From the NCBI GenBank assembly GCA_947444305.1, contig CANEZP010000019.1, positions 1 through 64,000 on the forward strand: DNA of 64,000 bases, written 5' to 3'. This DNA comes from Pseudobdellovibrionaceae bacterium. Lineage in GTDB: Bacteria; Bdellovibrionota; Bdellovibrionia; Bdellovibrionales; UBA1609. Under the pieces are notes generated by a model that searched no databases, was not told the origin of the DNA, and saw only the letters and a program-made list of their open reading frames with translations. The translations under genes and the position numbers were made by a program. This document shows, piece by piece, positions 39,918 to 48,755 of the stretch (the stretch's first letter is position 1; each line of letters begins with the position of its first letter).

Positions 39918-40227
39918 GAAATGTCACTCCTACATATGAAGGACGGCTGAGATACGGTACCGCCCATGATTTGTTGTTTGCCGTTTCGATTTGCACTTGC
40001 CGTGCCCGCGGTCGCGCCGCGTTCCCGCGACAAACCGTTGAGTGATGTTCGGGCTTCATTTGCGAGCCGTGTCGTGAACTTACGAGTTTAGGAATTGAGT
40101 TGCGCCTTCTTTGCGCCTCCCATTACGATCACGCCATTAGCGTTTCCCTTGACAGTTTTACCGCCAGGCCACAATGCTTTTCGGCGAAACCCAATTCAAT
40201 CATTCCCCTGATCGGGAGAGGTAAACC

Positions 40228-40716
40228 ATGATCCAACGTTCTGCCAAACAAGTCTTCACCGCGCTCATCGCCATGTCGTTCTTCATCGGCGCGTGCTCCA
40301 CTCACAAAGGAAATTTTAGCTACTCGGAATTCAAATCGGAAATGCCGATCAAAGCCGGCAGCTACGACGGTGAAGAACTGGGCGCGATCGAAGGTTCGCA
40401 AGGTGGTTTCGTTTGGACGTCGTGTAACGAACAATCGCGCGAAGCGGTTCAAGATCTGATCTCGAACGCACGTGCAAAAGGTGCGAACGCGATCGGGAAC
40501 ATCAAATGGCGCGCCGACGGCACCTCGGACCCCACTTGCAAAAAATCATGGGGCTTCGTCTTGATCTGGCCGTTCTTGTTCACTCCCCTGTTCGCTAGCT
40601 CGCACGCCGACGCCACGGCCTACAAAATCTCGGGTAAAAAAGCCGGCCTCTTCATGTTGCCGTCCGACAAGTCCGGCGACGCCGCCTTGATCACCGAAAT
40701 CCTCGCCGCACGCTAA
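40228..40716 (+). CDS. Small lipoprotein
   Basis: FFIGACSTHKG lipobox; C-terminal hydrophobic stretch WGFVLIWPFLFTPLFASS. Confidence 0.7.
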   Translation: MIQRSAKQVFTALIAMSFFIGACSTHKGNFSYSEFKSEMPIKAGSYDGEELGAIEGSQGGFVWTSCNEQSREAVQDLISNARAKGANAIGNIKWRADGTSDPTCKKSWGFVLIWPFLFTPLFASSHADATAYKISGKKAGLFMLPSDKSGDAALITEILAAR

Positions 40717-40850
40717 AAGGCGCTCCCCACTCCCGGGGGCGCCCCCCACTCCCAGAAGTGGGGACCCTCTGGGAATATTCTGGCCCTAGCCGTGCATTGT
40801 TGTTGAGGTAAGTTTCCCAACGAACATAAACGCGTCACCCGCCAGGGCTT

Positions 40851-41780
40851 ATGATAAGAATTTACATTCTCGCGCTGAATTTCTGCATCCTTGCCGGCTT
40901 CGCAATCCCTGCGCGGGCCGATCGCAATAAACATAGTTGCCAGTTCGATTTGTTCAAAACCGCGGCCGTAAAACCGGCACCGGCTTCGCCTCCGCGTTTG
41001 AAACCATCCGAGTTCTTCGCCGACTTCCCCGCCCTGCAACGAAAAATTTGGTCCCACGAGTCGGCCGGTGAGAATGACCCCGCCACCTACCTGCGCCGGA
41101 TACTCGAAACGCAATTGATCATCAGTCGCTTAAAAGCTCCGGCCGCAAACTTCGGGCGCAATACGCTTTTCACGACCTCCGGCAAATCACTTCTGCTTTA
41201 CCTTCCCGAAGCCGCCGGCCGCCTTGAATCCGCCGCCTACGCATTCAACGAAAGCCTTGGCCGGCCGGTAAGGATTCCGACGACGGTCAATTACCTAAAG
41301 GGAGCGGTCCAAGTATGGATATTTGACGATGCCGAGGACGAAATGCTTTCGGCAGAAGAAGATCGCCTGGTCACCGACGCGGTCGCGACGGACGCGGATC
41401 TTGCGCTATTTAATTTTTTGGTTTCGATCGCGCCCGAACATGCCGTGCCCGAACATGCGCAAAAGGCCGTGCTCGATCCCGGGGCCGGTTTAGTTGTTTC
41501 AAACTTTGCCGGTGGATTTCGGTATTCCGTACGCCATTTTTTCCCCCACGTGAAAAACGTAAAAGACGTGGCGGACCTTCTTCGTGGTCAGCTGAAAAAT
41601 GCGAAGTTTGATTGGGTTTCGGCCATGAATCGCCTGGATTTGGATTTGAAATTAGAGAATGTAAACACCCTCGCGGGGCGCAATCTTAACGCGACCGAAG
41701 CGCGAGATTTAGGCGCACGGCTTTGCCTGTTGAAAGCGGTCGTGAACGGCTCAAACATTTCAGACTGCCCGTTTCTTTAA
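40851..41780 (+). CDS. Secreted hypothetical protein
   Basis: MIRIYILALNFCILAGFAIPARA signal peptide; 309 aa. Confidence 0.65.
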   Translation: MIRIYILALNFCILAGFAIPARADRNKHSCQFDLFKTAAVKPAPASPPRLKPSEFFADFPALQRKIWSHESAGENDPATYLRRILETQLIISRLKAPAANFGRNTLFTTSGKSLLLYLPEAAGRLESAAYAFNESLGRPVRIPTTVNYLKGAVQVWIFDDAEDEMLSAEEDRLVTDAVATDADLALFNFLVSIAPEHAVPEHAQKAVLDPGAGLVVSNFAGGFRYSVRHFFPHVKNVKDVADLLRGQLKNAKFDWVSAMNRLDLDLKLENVNTLAGRNLNATEARDLGARLCLLKAVVNGSNISDCPFL

Positions 41781-41786
41781 GCTTAT

Positions 41787-41820
41787 AAAAAAACCCCGGG
41801 ACATGTGGGATGTCCCAGGG
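41787..41820 (-). terminator. Terminator of flagellin 3
   Basis: Minus strand CCTGGGACAT-CCCAC-ATGTCCCGGGG followed by T7. Confidence 0.85.
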
Positions 41821-41971
41821 CGGGCTTAAGGAGACCAAGTGTCTGTGGGCGTTGGTCCCCAAACTTAGAACTCTTTAAAATTCATTTTTTGTATATGTTC
41901 GTAGCGATCCACCGGGCCCCATTCGAAGCCCGCGCGGAATTATTCACTTAGATTGCGTGGCTGACCCGATA

Positions 41972-42799
41972 TTAAATCAGTTTCAAAGCGGCTGAGCCGT
42001 TTTGGTTCGCTTGCGCGAGGACACCGACCGACGCTTGCTGCAAGATTTGCGCAGACGTCATTTCGGCGCTCTCGAAAGCGATGTCGGCATCCGAGATGCG
42101 CGATTTCGCGGCCGAGAGATTCTCGTACTGCACGTCCAAGTTGCTGGTCGTGGTTTGCAAGCGCGATTGAACCGCACCGAAGTCGGCGCGCATCTGACCG
42201 AGTTTCACCAAAGCTTCGTCCACCGACTCGAGCGTCGAGCGGGCGCCGTCTTTGCTGTCGATCGCGATACCGTCAACACCAAGGGTGCTGGTCGTCGCGT
42301 CGGCCGACATTTTGTACTTGATCACGTTTTGCGATTCATCGGCGAAGGGGCCGACGTGGTATTCCATCTCTTCGCCCGAACCGTCGAGCAGCGCTTTGTT
42401 ACCGAAGCGGGTCGACTTGGCGATCCGGTCGGCTTCCGAAGTTAACTGCTGGGCTTCTTGATCCAAGAATGAACGTTCAACGTCACTCACGGTATCCGAA
42501 GCGGATTGAACACCCAATTCGCGCAAACGAATTAAGATGTTTGAGATTTCATTTAGTCCGCCTTCCGACACTTGAATCAACGATTGCGCGTTGTAAGCGT
42601 TGTTGCGGGCCATCTTGATACCGGCGACTTGTCCGCGCAAGTTCTCGGAGATGGCTAATCCGGCGGCGTCGTCCGCGGCCTTGGTGATGCGGCTACCCGA
42701 AGCTAGCGACATTTGCGCATGTTCCATGCGCTGTTGTTGTTTCGTTAAAACTCGTTGCGCCGAAATCGACGCCATATTCGTAGAGATCCTTAAGCCCAT
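41972..42799 (-). CDS. Flagellin 3
   Basis: 275 aa; LRISTNMASISAQRVL...LASGSRITKAADDAAGLAISE; ISDADIAFESAEMTSAQILQQASVGVLAQANQNGSAALKLI. Confidence 0.96.
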   Translation of the reverse strand: MGLRISTNMASISAQRVLTKQQQRMEHAQMSLASGSRITKAADDAAGLAISENLRGQVAGIKMARNNAYNAQSLIQVSEGGLNEISNILIRLRELGVQSASDTVSDVERSFLDQEAQQLTSEADRIAKSTRFGNKALLDGSGEEMEYHVGPFADESQNVIKYKMSADATTSTLGVDGIAIDSKDGARSTLESVDEALVKLGQMRADFGAVQSRLQTTTSNLDVQYENLSAAKSRISDADIAFESAEMTSAQILQQASVGVLAQANQNGSAALKLI

Positions 42800-42985
42800 T
42801 GTGGCCTCCTAAGCCAGTAGCCGAAATCCATTCGACCAACCATAAGCTTCGACCGCCCACATCCCATAATTAGGATGATCGACGAAACTTACAGGACAAC
42901 CCTGTCTGGTTAAATTGTTGTGAAGGAGGCCCCCAGACGGAGAGGGGTGACTGACCCTATCCGTCTGGAGTTTCTGATTCTTCTA

Positions 42986-43006
42986 TTCAGTGACTGCTGA
43001 AATGAA
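42986..43006. repeat. 21-bp inverted repeat copy A (partner at 47227-47247)
   Basis: TTCAGTGACTGCTGAAATGAA on the plus strand. Confidence 0.9.
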
Positions 43007-43017
43007 GTTTCGAGAAG

Positions 43018-43033
43018 TGCTCCAACGTGTTCA
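43018..43033. repeat. 16-bp inverted repeat copy B (partner at 38931-38946)
   Basis: TGCTCCAACGTGTTCA on the plus strand. Confidence 0.9.
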
Positions 43034-43039
43034 GGTAAC

Positions 43040-43066
43040 TTATCGACGAAGGTCCAGTTTCCTTTA
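43040..43066 (-). promoter_or_regulatory. Sigma28-type promoter of flagellin 3
   Basis: Minus strand CTAAAG; TAAA-N15-GTCGATAA, close to the TAAA-N15-GCCGATAA consensus. Confidence 0.65.
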
Positions 43067-43258
43067 GGCCTTTAGTCTAGTCGAGGTCTGGGTGCAGCGC
43101 GTCTAGTGCGCGATGAGACGAAGGATTTGGGATAAAAATTAATTTTTAAACTAGACCAAAGTCGCATGTTAACGCTTTGCGTTGCAGCGAGTTGTGGGCG
43201 TTTGTCCTCAACAAAAGGAGGCCGAGGTCCTATCCTCATGCGCTTAAAGGGAGTTGCC

Positions 43259-45376
43259 ATGAATAAAACCTGCGGTCTGATCGTTGCCATCGCCTTTACC
43301 CTCACCTTCTTAGGTTGCGCCACGACGAAGACGTCACCACCGGTCGATCCACCGGATGAAAATCTTTGGCTCGAAGAAGTCACCGGTGAAAAACCGCTCG
43401 CTTGGGTGAAGGAACGAAATGCCGAAACGGCGGCGGCCCTCGAACAACTGCCCAACTTCAAACGCAACGAAAATGAAATTAAAGCCATCTTGCTCGCGAA
43501 CGACCGCCTGCCTGCCGTCACCCAAAGCGGAAAATATTTAAATAATTTCTGGCAAGACAAGACGCACGTGCGCGGCTTGTGGCGCCGAACGACGATCGAA
43601 GAATACAAAAAGAAATCACCGAAGTGGGACGTGTTGATCGACTTCGATAAATTATCGAAAGAAGAAAACGAAAACTGGGTTTACAAAGGTGCGAGCTGCT
43701 TACCGCCCGACAACCAACTCTGTTTGGTGATTCTTTCGCGCGGCGGGAAAGACGCGAGCGTCGTGCGTGAGTTCAATATTTCACACAAGTCGTTCGTAAA
43801 AAACGGATTCACCTTACCCGAAGCGAAGAGCCGGGTTTCGTGGGTGGACGCCGACACTATCTTAGTCGGAACCGACTTCGGTCCCGGCTCGCTCACGACT
43901 TCGGGATACCCGCGCATCGTAAAATCTTGGAAACGCGGAATGCCACTTACGTCGGCGACCACGCTGCTCGAAGGTAAGAACGAAGACGTCAGTGTCTCGG
44001 CCGGCACGTTCTTCACACCGAAGGGAAACAAAGTGATCGGCGCACGCTCGATCACTTTCTACGACGAAGAAGCCTTTGAACTCACGCCCGAGGGGAAATT
44101 TAAGAAAATCGAGAAACCGCTCGATGCCCAGATCGTTGCCTGGCTTAACGGACAAAACATCATGCAACTGCGCTCCGACTGGCAGGTGCGCGGCGAGAAA
44201 TTCAAGACCGGCAGCCTGATCGCGCTCCCGATTATCGACGGTGGCCAACCAAAGATCATCTTTCAGCCCAACGATAAGCAGTCCATTGTGCAAGTGGAGC
44301 AATCTAAAGATGCACTTATCATTAACTACCTCGACACCGTTCAAGGCAAACTGGCGCGTGCGTACCTCAAAGGTGACACTTGGATCGTCGAAGATCTTCC
44401 TTTCCCCGCGAAGGGGGATATCGGTTTAAGTTCGGTTGATTCGTACGGCGATCTCATTCTTGCGACGTTCGAAAACTTTTTGGTCCCAAACTCGATCATG
44501 ATGGCCAGGGCCGGGATCGAGCGACCCGCGGTTGACGTCAAACCCGAGACCTTAAAATCATTGCCCGCGCGCTTCGATGCCGCCCAATTCAAAGTCGAAC
44601 AGCTTTGGGCCACGAGCCGCGACGGAACGCAGGTGCCTTACTTCTTCATCTCGGATAAAAAAATGAAAACCGACGGCAATACGCCCGTTCTCATTTACGG
44701 TTACGGCGGCTTCGAGGTATCGCAAGGGCCCTACTACCCCGGCGTCACCGGCAAAGTTTGGCTTGAGAAAGGCGGCGCCTACGCGCTCGCCAATATTCGC
44801 GGCGGTGGCGAGTTCGGTCCCGGCTGGCACCAAGCTGCGCTCAAAGAAAATCGGCAGCGTGCGTTCGACGACTTCATCGCCGTAGGTGAAGACTTGGTGA
44901 AACGCAAAATCTCAAATCCCAAGAAAATGGCGATCTCGGGCGGTTCAAACGGCGGCTTGTTGGTCGGCGCTACTTTTGTCGAACGTCCCGATCTTTTCGC
45001 GGCCGTAATTTGCAAAGTTCCGCTATTAGACATGCTTCGTTACAACAAATTGCTCGCGGGCGCATCGTGGATGGCCGAGTACGGTGATCCCGCCGATCCG
45101 AAGGTCAGGCCCACCATTCTTAATTACTCGCCTTACCAAAACGTTAAACCCGGCGTGAAATATCCCGAAGTTTTCTTCATCACTTCGACGATGGATGATC
45201 GCGTCCATCCCGGGCACGCAAGAAAGATGGTCGCGCGCATGAAGGCGCAGGGGCACCCTCTCCTGTATTTTGAGAACACCGAAGGTGGGCACAGCGCCGC
45301 CGCGAACCTCCTTCAACGCGTAAAGTTCTCCACGCTTGAGTACACGTTCTTGCAAGATCGCTTACTGAAAAAGTAG
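43259..45376 (+). CDS. Prolyl oligopeptidase family serine peptidase (S9), lipoprotein
   Basis: FLGCATT lipobox; [32 protein letters not shown]; catalytic [17 protein letters not shown] and EGGHSA. Confidence 0.93.
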   Translation: MNKTCGLIVAIAFTLTFLGCATTKTSPPVDPPDENLWLEEVTGEKPLAWVKERNAETAAALEQLPNFKRNENEIKAILLANDRLPAVTQSGKYLNNFWQDKTHVRGLWRRTTIEEYKKKSPKWDVLIDFDKLSKEENENWVYKGASCLPPDNQLCLVILSRGGKDASVVREFNISHKSFVKNGFTLPEAKSRVSWVDADTILVGTDFGPGSLTTSGYPRIVKSWKRGMPLTSATTLLEGKNEDVSVSAGTFFTPKGNKVIGARSITFYDEEAFELTPEGKFKKIEKPLDAQIVAWLNGQNIMQLRSDWQVRGEKFKTGSLIALPIIDGGQPKIIFQPNDKQSIVQVEQSKDALIINYLDTVQGKLARAYLKGDTWIVEDLPFPAKGDIGLSSVDSYGDLILATFENFLVPNSIMMARAGIERPAVDVKPETLKSLPARFDAAQFKVEQLWATSRDGTQVPYFFISDKKMKTDGNTPVLIYGYGGFEVSQGPYYPGVTGKVWLEKGGAYALANIRGGGEFGPGWHQAALKENRQRAFDDFIAVGEDLVKRKISNPKKMAISGGSNGGLLVGATFVERPDLFAAVICKVPLLDMLRYNKLLAGASWMAEYGDPADPKVRPTILNYSPYQNVKPGVKYPEVFFITSTMDDRVHPGHARKMVARMKAQGHPLLYFENTEGGHSAAANLLQRVKFSTLEYTFLQDRLLKK

Positions 45377-45431
45377 CGGAGTATTAACCGTTTCACCGGC
45401 TTCCCCGGTCACGAATATACAGGGGGAGTCG

Positions 45432-46298
45432 ATGCGCTTTTTACCCGTCCTAATCATTTTAATCTCCGGTTGCGGAAAAACTCACGACAACTTCAAAGGT
45501 GCACCCGTTAGCGACGGCGCGCTTGCCGTTACCGAGCCCGCGCAGCGAATCGGTGTCGCGCCCGCGACCGGTGTGCAATGTCCAAACGGCGGCAGTGTCT
45601 ACACGGTTTACGCGGACGAAGATATCTTGAGCACGCAGGTAATCTGTAACGGTGTTTCGGGCGCCGACGGCTTCAGCACGCTCTTCGCGGTCCAGCGCGT
45701 GACGACCAATTTCTGCGCCGCGGGCGCGGGCCTGCAATTAAATTTTGGTTTAGATGCCGATCGCAGCTCGAGGCTCGAACCGTCGGAATACGGGACGCCG
45801 CAGATTCTGTGCGACGGCATGGCCGGCCAAACCGGCGCGGCCGGAGCACCGGGCGCCGCCGGGACCGACGGCGTCGGCGTCACTTTCCAAATTATTCCCG
45901 CAACGACGGCAATGTGCGCCGCCGGTGGTAGCGTGATCATGATGGCCTCCGATGATCGGCGCACCGGCGTGTACGATCCGCTCTCCGCGCATCAACAATC
46001 GGCGACGGTTTGTAACGGTGCGAACGCGGCGGTGTCACCTTACCTGCCGGTAGCAAACATTTACGTTTGTGGTCAGAGTGGTCCTTACGACGAAGTGCTT
46101 TTGCGATTGAGTGGCGGACAACTGCTCGCGTCGTTTAGTCAAAACGCGAACGGCAACAACACGCGGCTCACGTTTTTACCCGACGGCAATTATCAAACAA
46201 CCGACGGTCGAAACTGCGCGTTTACGCTGACGACCGCCAACGGAGTAAGATCGATCGCGTGGGGCAATCAAACGCGAGCCTCATGGCCCACGCAGTAA
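45432..46298 (+). CDS. Lipoprotein with short collagen-like Gly-X-Y segment
   Basis: [11 protein letters not shown] lipobox; [21 protein letters not shown]. Confidence 0.7.
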   Translation: MRFLPVLIILISGCGKTHDNFKGAPVSDGALAVTEPAQRIGVAPATGVQCPNGGSVYTVYADEDILSTQVICNGVSGADGFSTLFAVQRVTTNFCAAGAGLQLNFGLDADRSSRLEPSEYGTPQILCDGMAGQTGAAGAPGAAGTDGVGVTFQIIPATTAMCAAGGSVIMMASDDRRTGVYDPLSAHQQSATVCNGANAAVSPYLPVANIYVCGQSGPYDEVLLRLSGGQLLASFSQNANGNNTRLTFLPDGNYQTTDGRNCAFTLTTANGVRSIAWGNQTRASWPTQ

Positions 46299-46299
46299 A

Positions 46300-47130
46300 T
46301 TATCCGTCGAGAAGACGAAGGGCGCGCATCGCCGAACTATTAGCCTGCGCGATGACCGACGTGCCCGCGTGTTGCAGCACTTGCGCTTGCGTCAGTTTCG
46401 AAACTTCTTCGGCCATATCCGCGTCGACAATATGACCACGGGCCGACTCTAGATTCTCGGCCTGCACGCCGAGCGTATCGATCGCGTATTGAAAGCGGCT
46501 TTGTACCGCACCGAAGCCCGCCCGCGCGCCGGCCACGTGCGAAATTGCCGAATCAAGTTCGCTCAAAGTCGAAAGCGCGTTGCTCTGATCGGCGACGTCG
46601 AGCGCATCGATCCCCACATCACTGGAAGTTGTGTTGGCGTCGAGCCTGAACTTAATTACGTTTTCCTCGCCGGCGTAAGGTCCCACTTGAAACTCGAATT
46701 CCTCGTTCGAACCCGTAAGCAATTGCTTTTGCCCGTACCGGGTCGATTTCGCGATCCGGTCGAACTCCGAAGTGAGCTGCTGGAATTCCGTGTCCAGGTA
46801 GCCCCGTTCTTCATCGCCGATCGTGTCGCTCGCGGCGTACACCGCGAGTTCGCGCAGACGCACGAGAATATTGTTCTGTTCGTTAAGCCCGCCCTCGGCG
46901 GTCTGCACCAAACTGGTCGCAGATTCCGCATTAAACTTTGCCTGTTTAGTCCCGCCTATTTGCCCACGCAAACTTTCCGCTATGGCGAAACCCGCGGCGT
47001 CGTCCCCGGCCCGCACGATGCGGCTGCCCGAGGCAATCGTGCCTAGGGATTTTTCGATTTGATCGTTTGCTTTGTTGAGATACCTGGCGGCCTGAATAGT
47101 CGCGGTACTTGATCCGATTTTAAAAGCCAA
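46300..47130 (-). CDS. Flagellin 4 (divergent; TTG start likely)
   Basis: LAFKIGSSTATIQAARYLNKANDQIEKSLGTIASGSRIVRAGDDAAGFAIAESLRG; GGAGGGTG upstream of TTG at 47130; track start is 47163. Confidence 0.93.
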   Translation of the reverse strand: MAFKIGSSTATIQAARYLNKANDQIEKSLGTIASGSRIVRAGDDAAGFAIAESLRGQIGGTKQAKFNAESATSLVQTAEGGLNEQNNILVRLRELAVYAASDTIGDEERGYLDTEFQQLTSEFDRIAKSTRYGQKQLLTGSNEEFEFQVGPYAGEENVIKFRLDANTTSSDVGIDALDVADQSNALSTLSELDSAISHVAGARAGFGAVQSRFQYAIDTLGVQAENLESARGHIVDADMAEEVSKLTQAQVLQHAGTSVIAQANSSAMRALRLLDG

Positions 47131-47226
47131 ATGAGCACCCTCCTTTTCCCGATAGGCTTCCAAACCTGACCCCCGTCACGTTCTGAAACACCGGAATTTT
47201 TTTAGCGCCCACAGACAAAAATTAAG

Positions 47227-47247
47227 TTCATTTCAGCAGTCACTGAA
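47227..47247. repeat. 21-bp inverted repeat copy B (partner at 42986-43006)
   Basis: TTCATTTCAGCAGTCACTGAA on the plus strand, at the predicted 5' end of flagellin 4 mRNA. Confidence 0.9.
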
Positions 47248-47248
47248 C

Positions 47249-47275
47249 TTATCGTCGCAACGCGTTATAACTGAA
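47249..47275 (-). promoter_or_regulatory. Weak sigma28-like promoter of flagellin 4
   Basis: Minus strand TTCA-N15-GACGATAA; good -10, poor -35. Confidence 0.35.
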
Positions 47276-47309
47276 GGATTATTTTATGTGCTGCGTTAAG
47301 TACTGGAGA

Positions 47310-47588
47310 TCAAACGTAAATGTCGATCAGTTGACCGATGTCTTCGGCCTGTTGGACCGACTGCAAGGCTCTTGCGTAGAGGTGCTTGGCCGATTTGGTC
47401 GCGGGCTTCTTACGCTTCTCCTGATTGACGAAGCGTGCGAATCGAAGAAGTGCTCCGCCCTGATCCGGATCGCGGTCACCGGTCTTCGGAAATCCGGCCG
47501 GGCTCACGGATTGCGGTCCCGCCCGTTTCTCGGCTCTCGTCTGATGTGTGTCCGCCTTACGGATAAGATCCACGGCCGAGTAAATCAT
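47310..47588 (-). CDS. Hypothetical 92-aa protein
   Basis: MIYSAVDLIRKADTHQTRAEKRAG...YARALQSVQQAEDIGQLIDIYV; a competing plus-strand ORF exists. Confidence 0.45.
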   Translation of the reverse strand: MIYSAVDLIRKADTHQTRAEKRAGPQSVSPAGFPKTGDRDPDQGGALLRFARFVNQEKRKKPATKSAKHLYARALQSVQQAEDIGQLIDIYV

Positions 47589-47673
47589 GGACCTTAGATT
47601 ACCAGCCTCGCGACCGACCGCGTAAGAATCCCGCCGCGTGTCTCACTTTGATGCGAAGGCTTATAAATTAGGT

Positions 47674-48561
47674 CTATTTAGTAAACATCTTCTTAAATGA
47701 AGACGTATCAACCACCTGCTTTAGGCGGCCTTCGGTCGCGAGTTCCCATTCGCGACGCAACAAACTTTTAGCTTCTTCGCGCAGACGTTTCGGGTCGTTA
47801 CGCAAAGCCGCCCAGCCGGCGGCGTTCTTTTCTTCGAGCATCAGCGTGCACAATTCGCGTAGACCCTTGTCCTCGCTAGCCGTGGTTTTCAAGACGGAAA
47901 CGGATTTTGCGGCTTCACCGTCATGGACGGCGGCTTCAATTTCGCGCGCGAGACCGTCGGCGCCCGGTCTATCCGCTTTGTTTACTACAAAGATGTCGGC
48001 AATCTCCATCAATCCGGCTTTCATCGCCTGGATCGAATCGCCGCTCTCGGGCACAAGCACCACGCAGACTTTGTCGGCAACGTGAAGAACATCCAGTTCG
48101 GTTTGCCCGACGCCAACCGTTTCGATCAACAGAACATCGAAGGCGCAAACATCGAAAGCGCGAGCCATGAGGAAGGCGGCGCTCGACAATCCACCGAGCG
48201 AACCCCGGGTCCCGAGTGAACGGATGAAAACACCGCCGTCGAGAAAATGCTCGGAGTAGCGAATCCGGTCTCCCAGAATGGCGCCCTTGGTGAACGGACT
48301 CGACGGATCTACGGCGAGCACACCGACGCGTAAATTTTGGGCGCGTAAATGTTTAATGAGATGACCCACGATCGTGCTCTTACCCGCGCCGGGCGGGCCC
48401 GTGATGCCAAGCCGGAACGCCGGTTTAACGGGATTAAGCAATTCCTCGAGCAAGGCCTCCGAGGTTCCGGCACGTTCGAGCCAGGTAAGAAACTTAGCAA
48501 AGGCCTGGAAATCTCCGGCTTTAGCATCCACCAACAATTTTTGCCCATCTTCGGCACTCAT
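47674..48561 (-). CDS. meaB: Methylmalonyl-CoA mutase-associated GTPase MeaB
   Basis: RLGITGPPGAGKSTIVGHLIKHLR, VLAVDPSSPFTKGAILGDRIRY, LIETVGVGQTELDV, NKADRPGAD. Confidence 0.93.
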   Translation of the reverse strand: MSAEDGQKLLVDAKAGDFQAFAKFLTWLERAGTSEALLEELLNPVKPAFRLGITGPPGAGKSTIVGHLIKHLRAQNLRVGVLAVDPSSPFTKGAILGDRIRYSEHFLDGGVFIRSLGTRGSLGGLSSAAFLMARAFDVCAFDVLLIETVGVGQTELDVLHVADKVCVVLVPESGDSIQAMKAGLMEIADIFVVNKADRPGADGLAREIEAAVHDGEAAKSVSVLKTTASEDKGLRELCTLMLEEKNAAGWAALRNDPKRLREEAKSLLRREWELATEGRLKQVVDTSSFKKMFTK

Positions 48562-48755
48562 ACGTAAATCGCCTCTGTCGTTGTAAACCCGCAGAAAGAG
48601 TAAGGTTTAAGGGCACCAATGTCTAGCTGTCGAACCGCGCGACAGCGGCCATTCCGAGTCTCAAATTGAGATTTAAAAAACCTCAATGTTCCGGTCACTT
48701 ACGCAAGCCTCCCGGGGCACGAATGATGCGTTAGTAAGTCTACGAGGAGCTACTT

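Noticed and set aside
43148-43174. TAAA-N15 on the plus strand upstream of the S9 peptidase as a sigma28 promoter
   Set aside because: The following ATGTTAAC does not resemble GCCGATAA
47286-47597. Plus-strand 103-aa ORF opposite 47310..47588
   Set aside because: Composition less protein-like than the minus-strand ORF; neither is certain, the minus call is kept at low confidence
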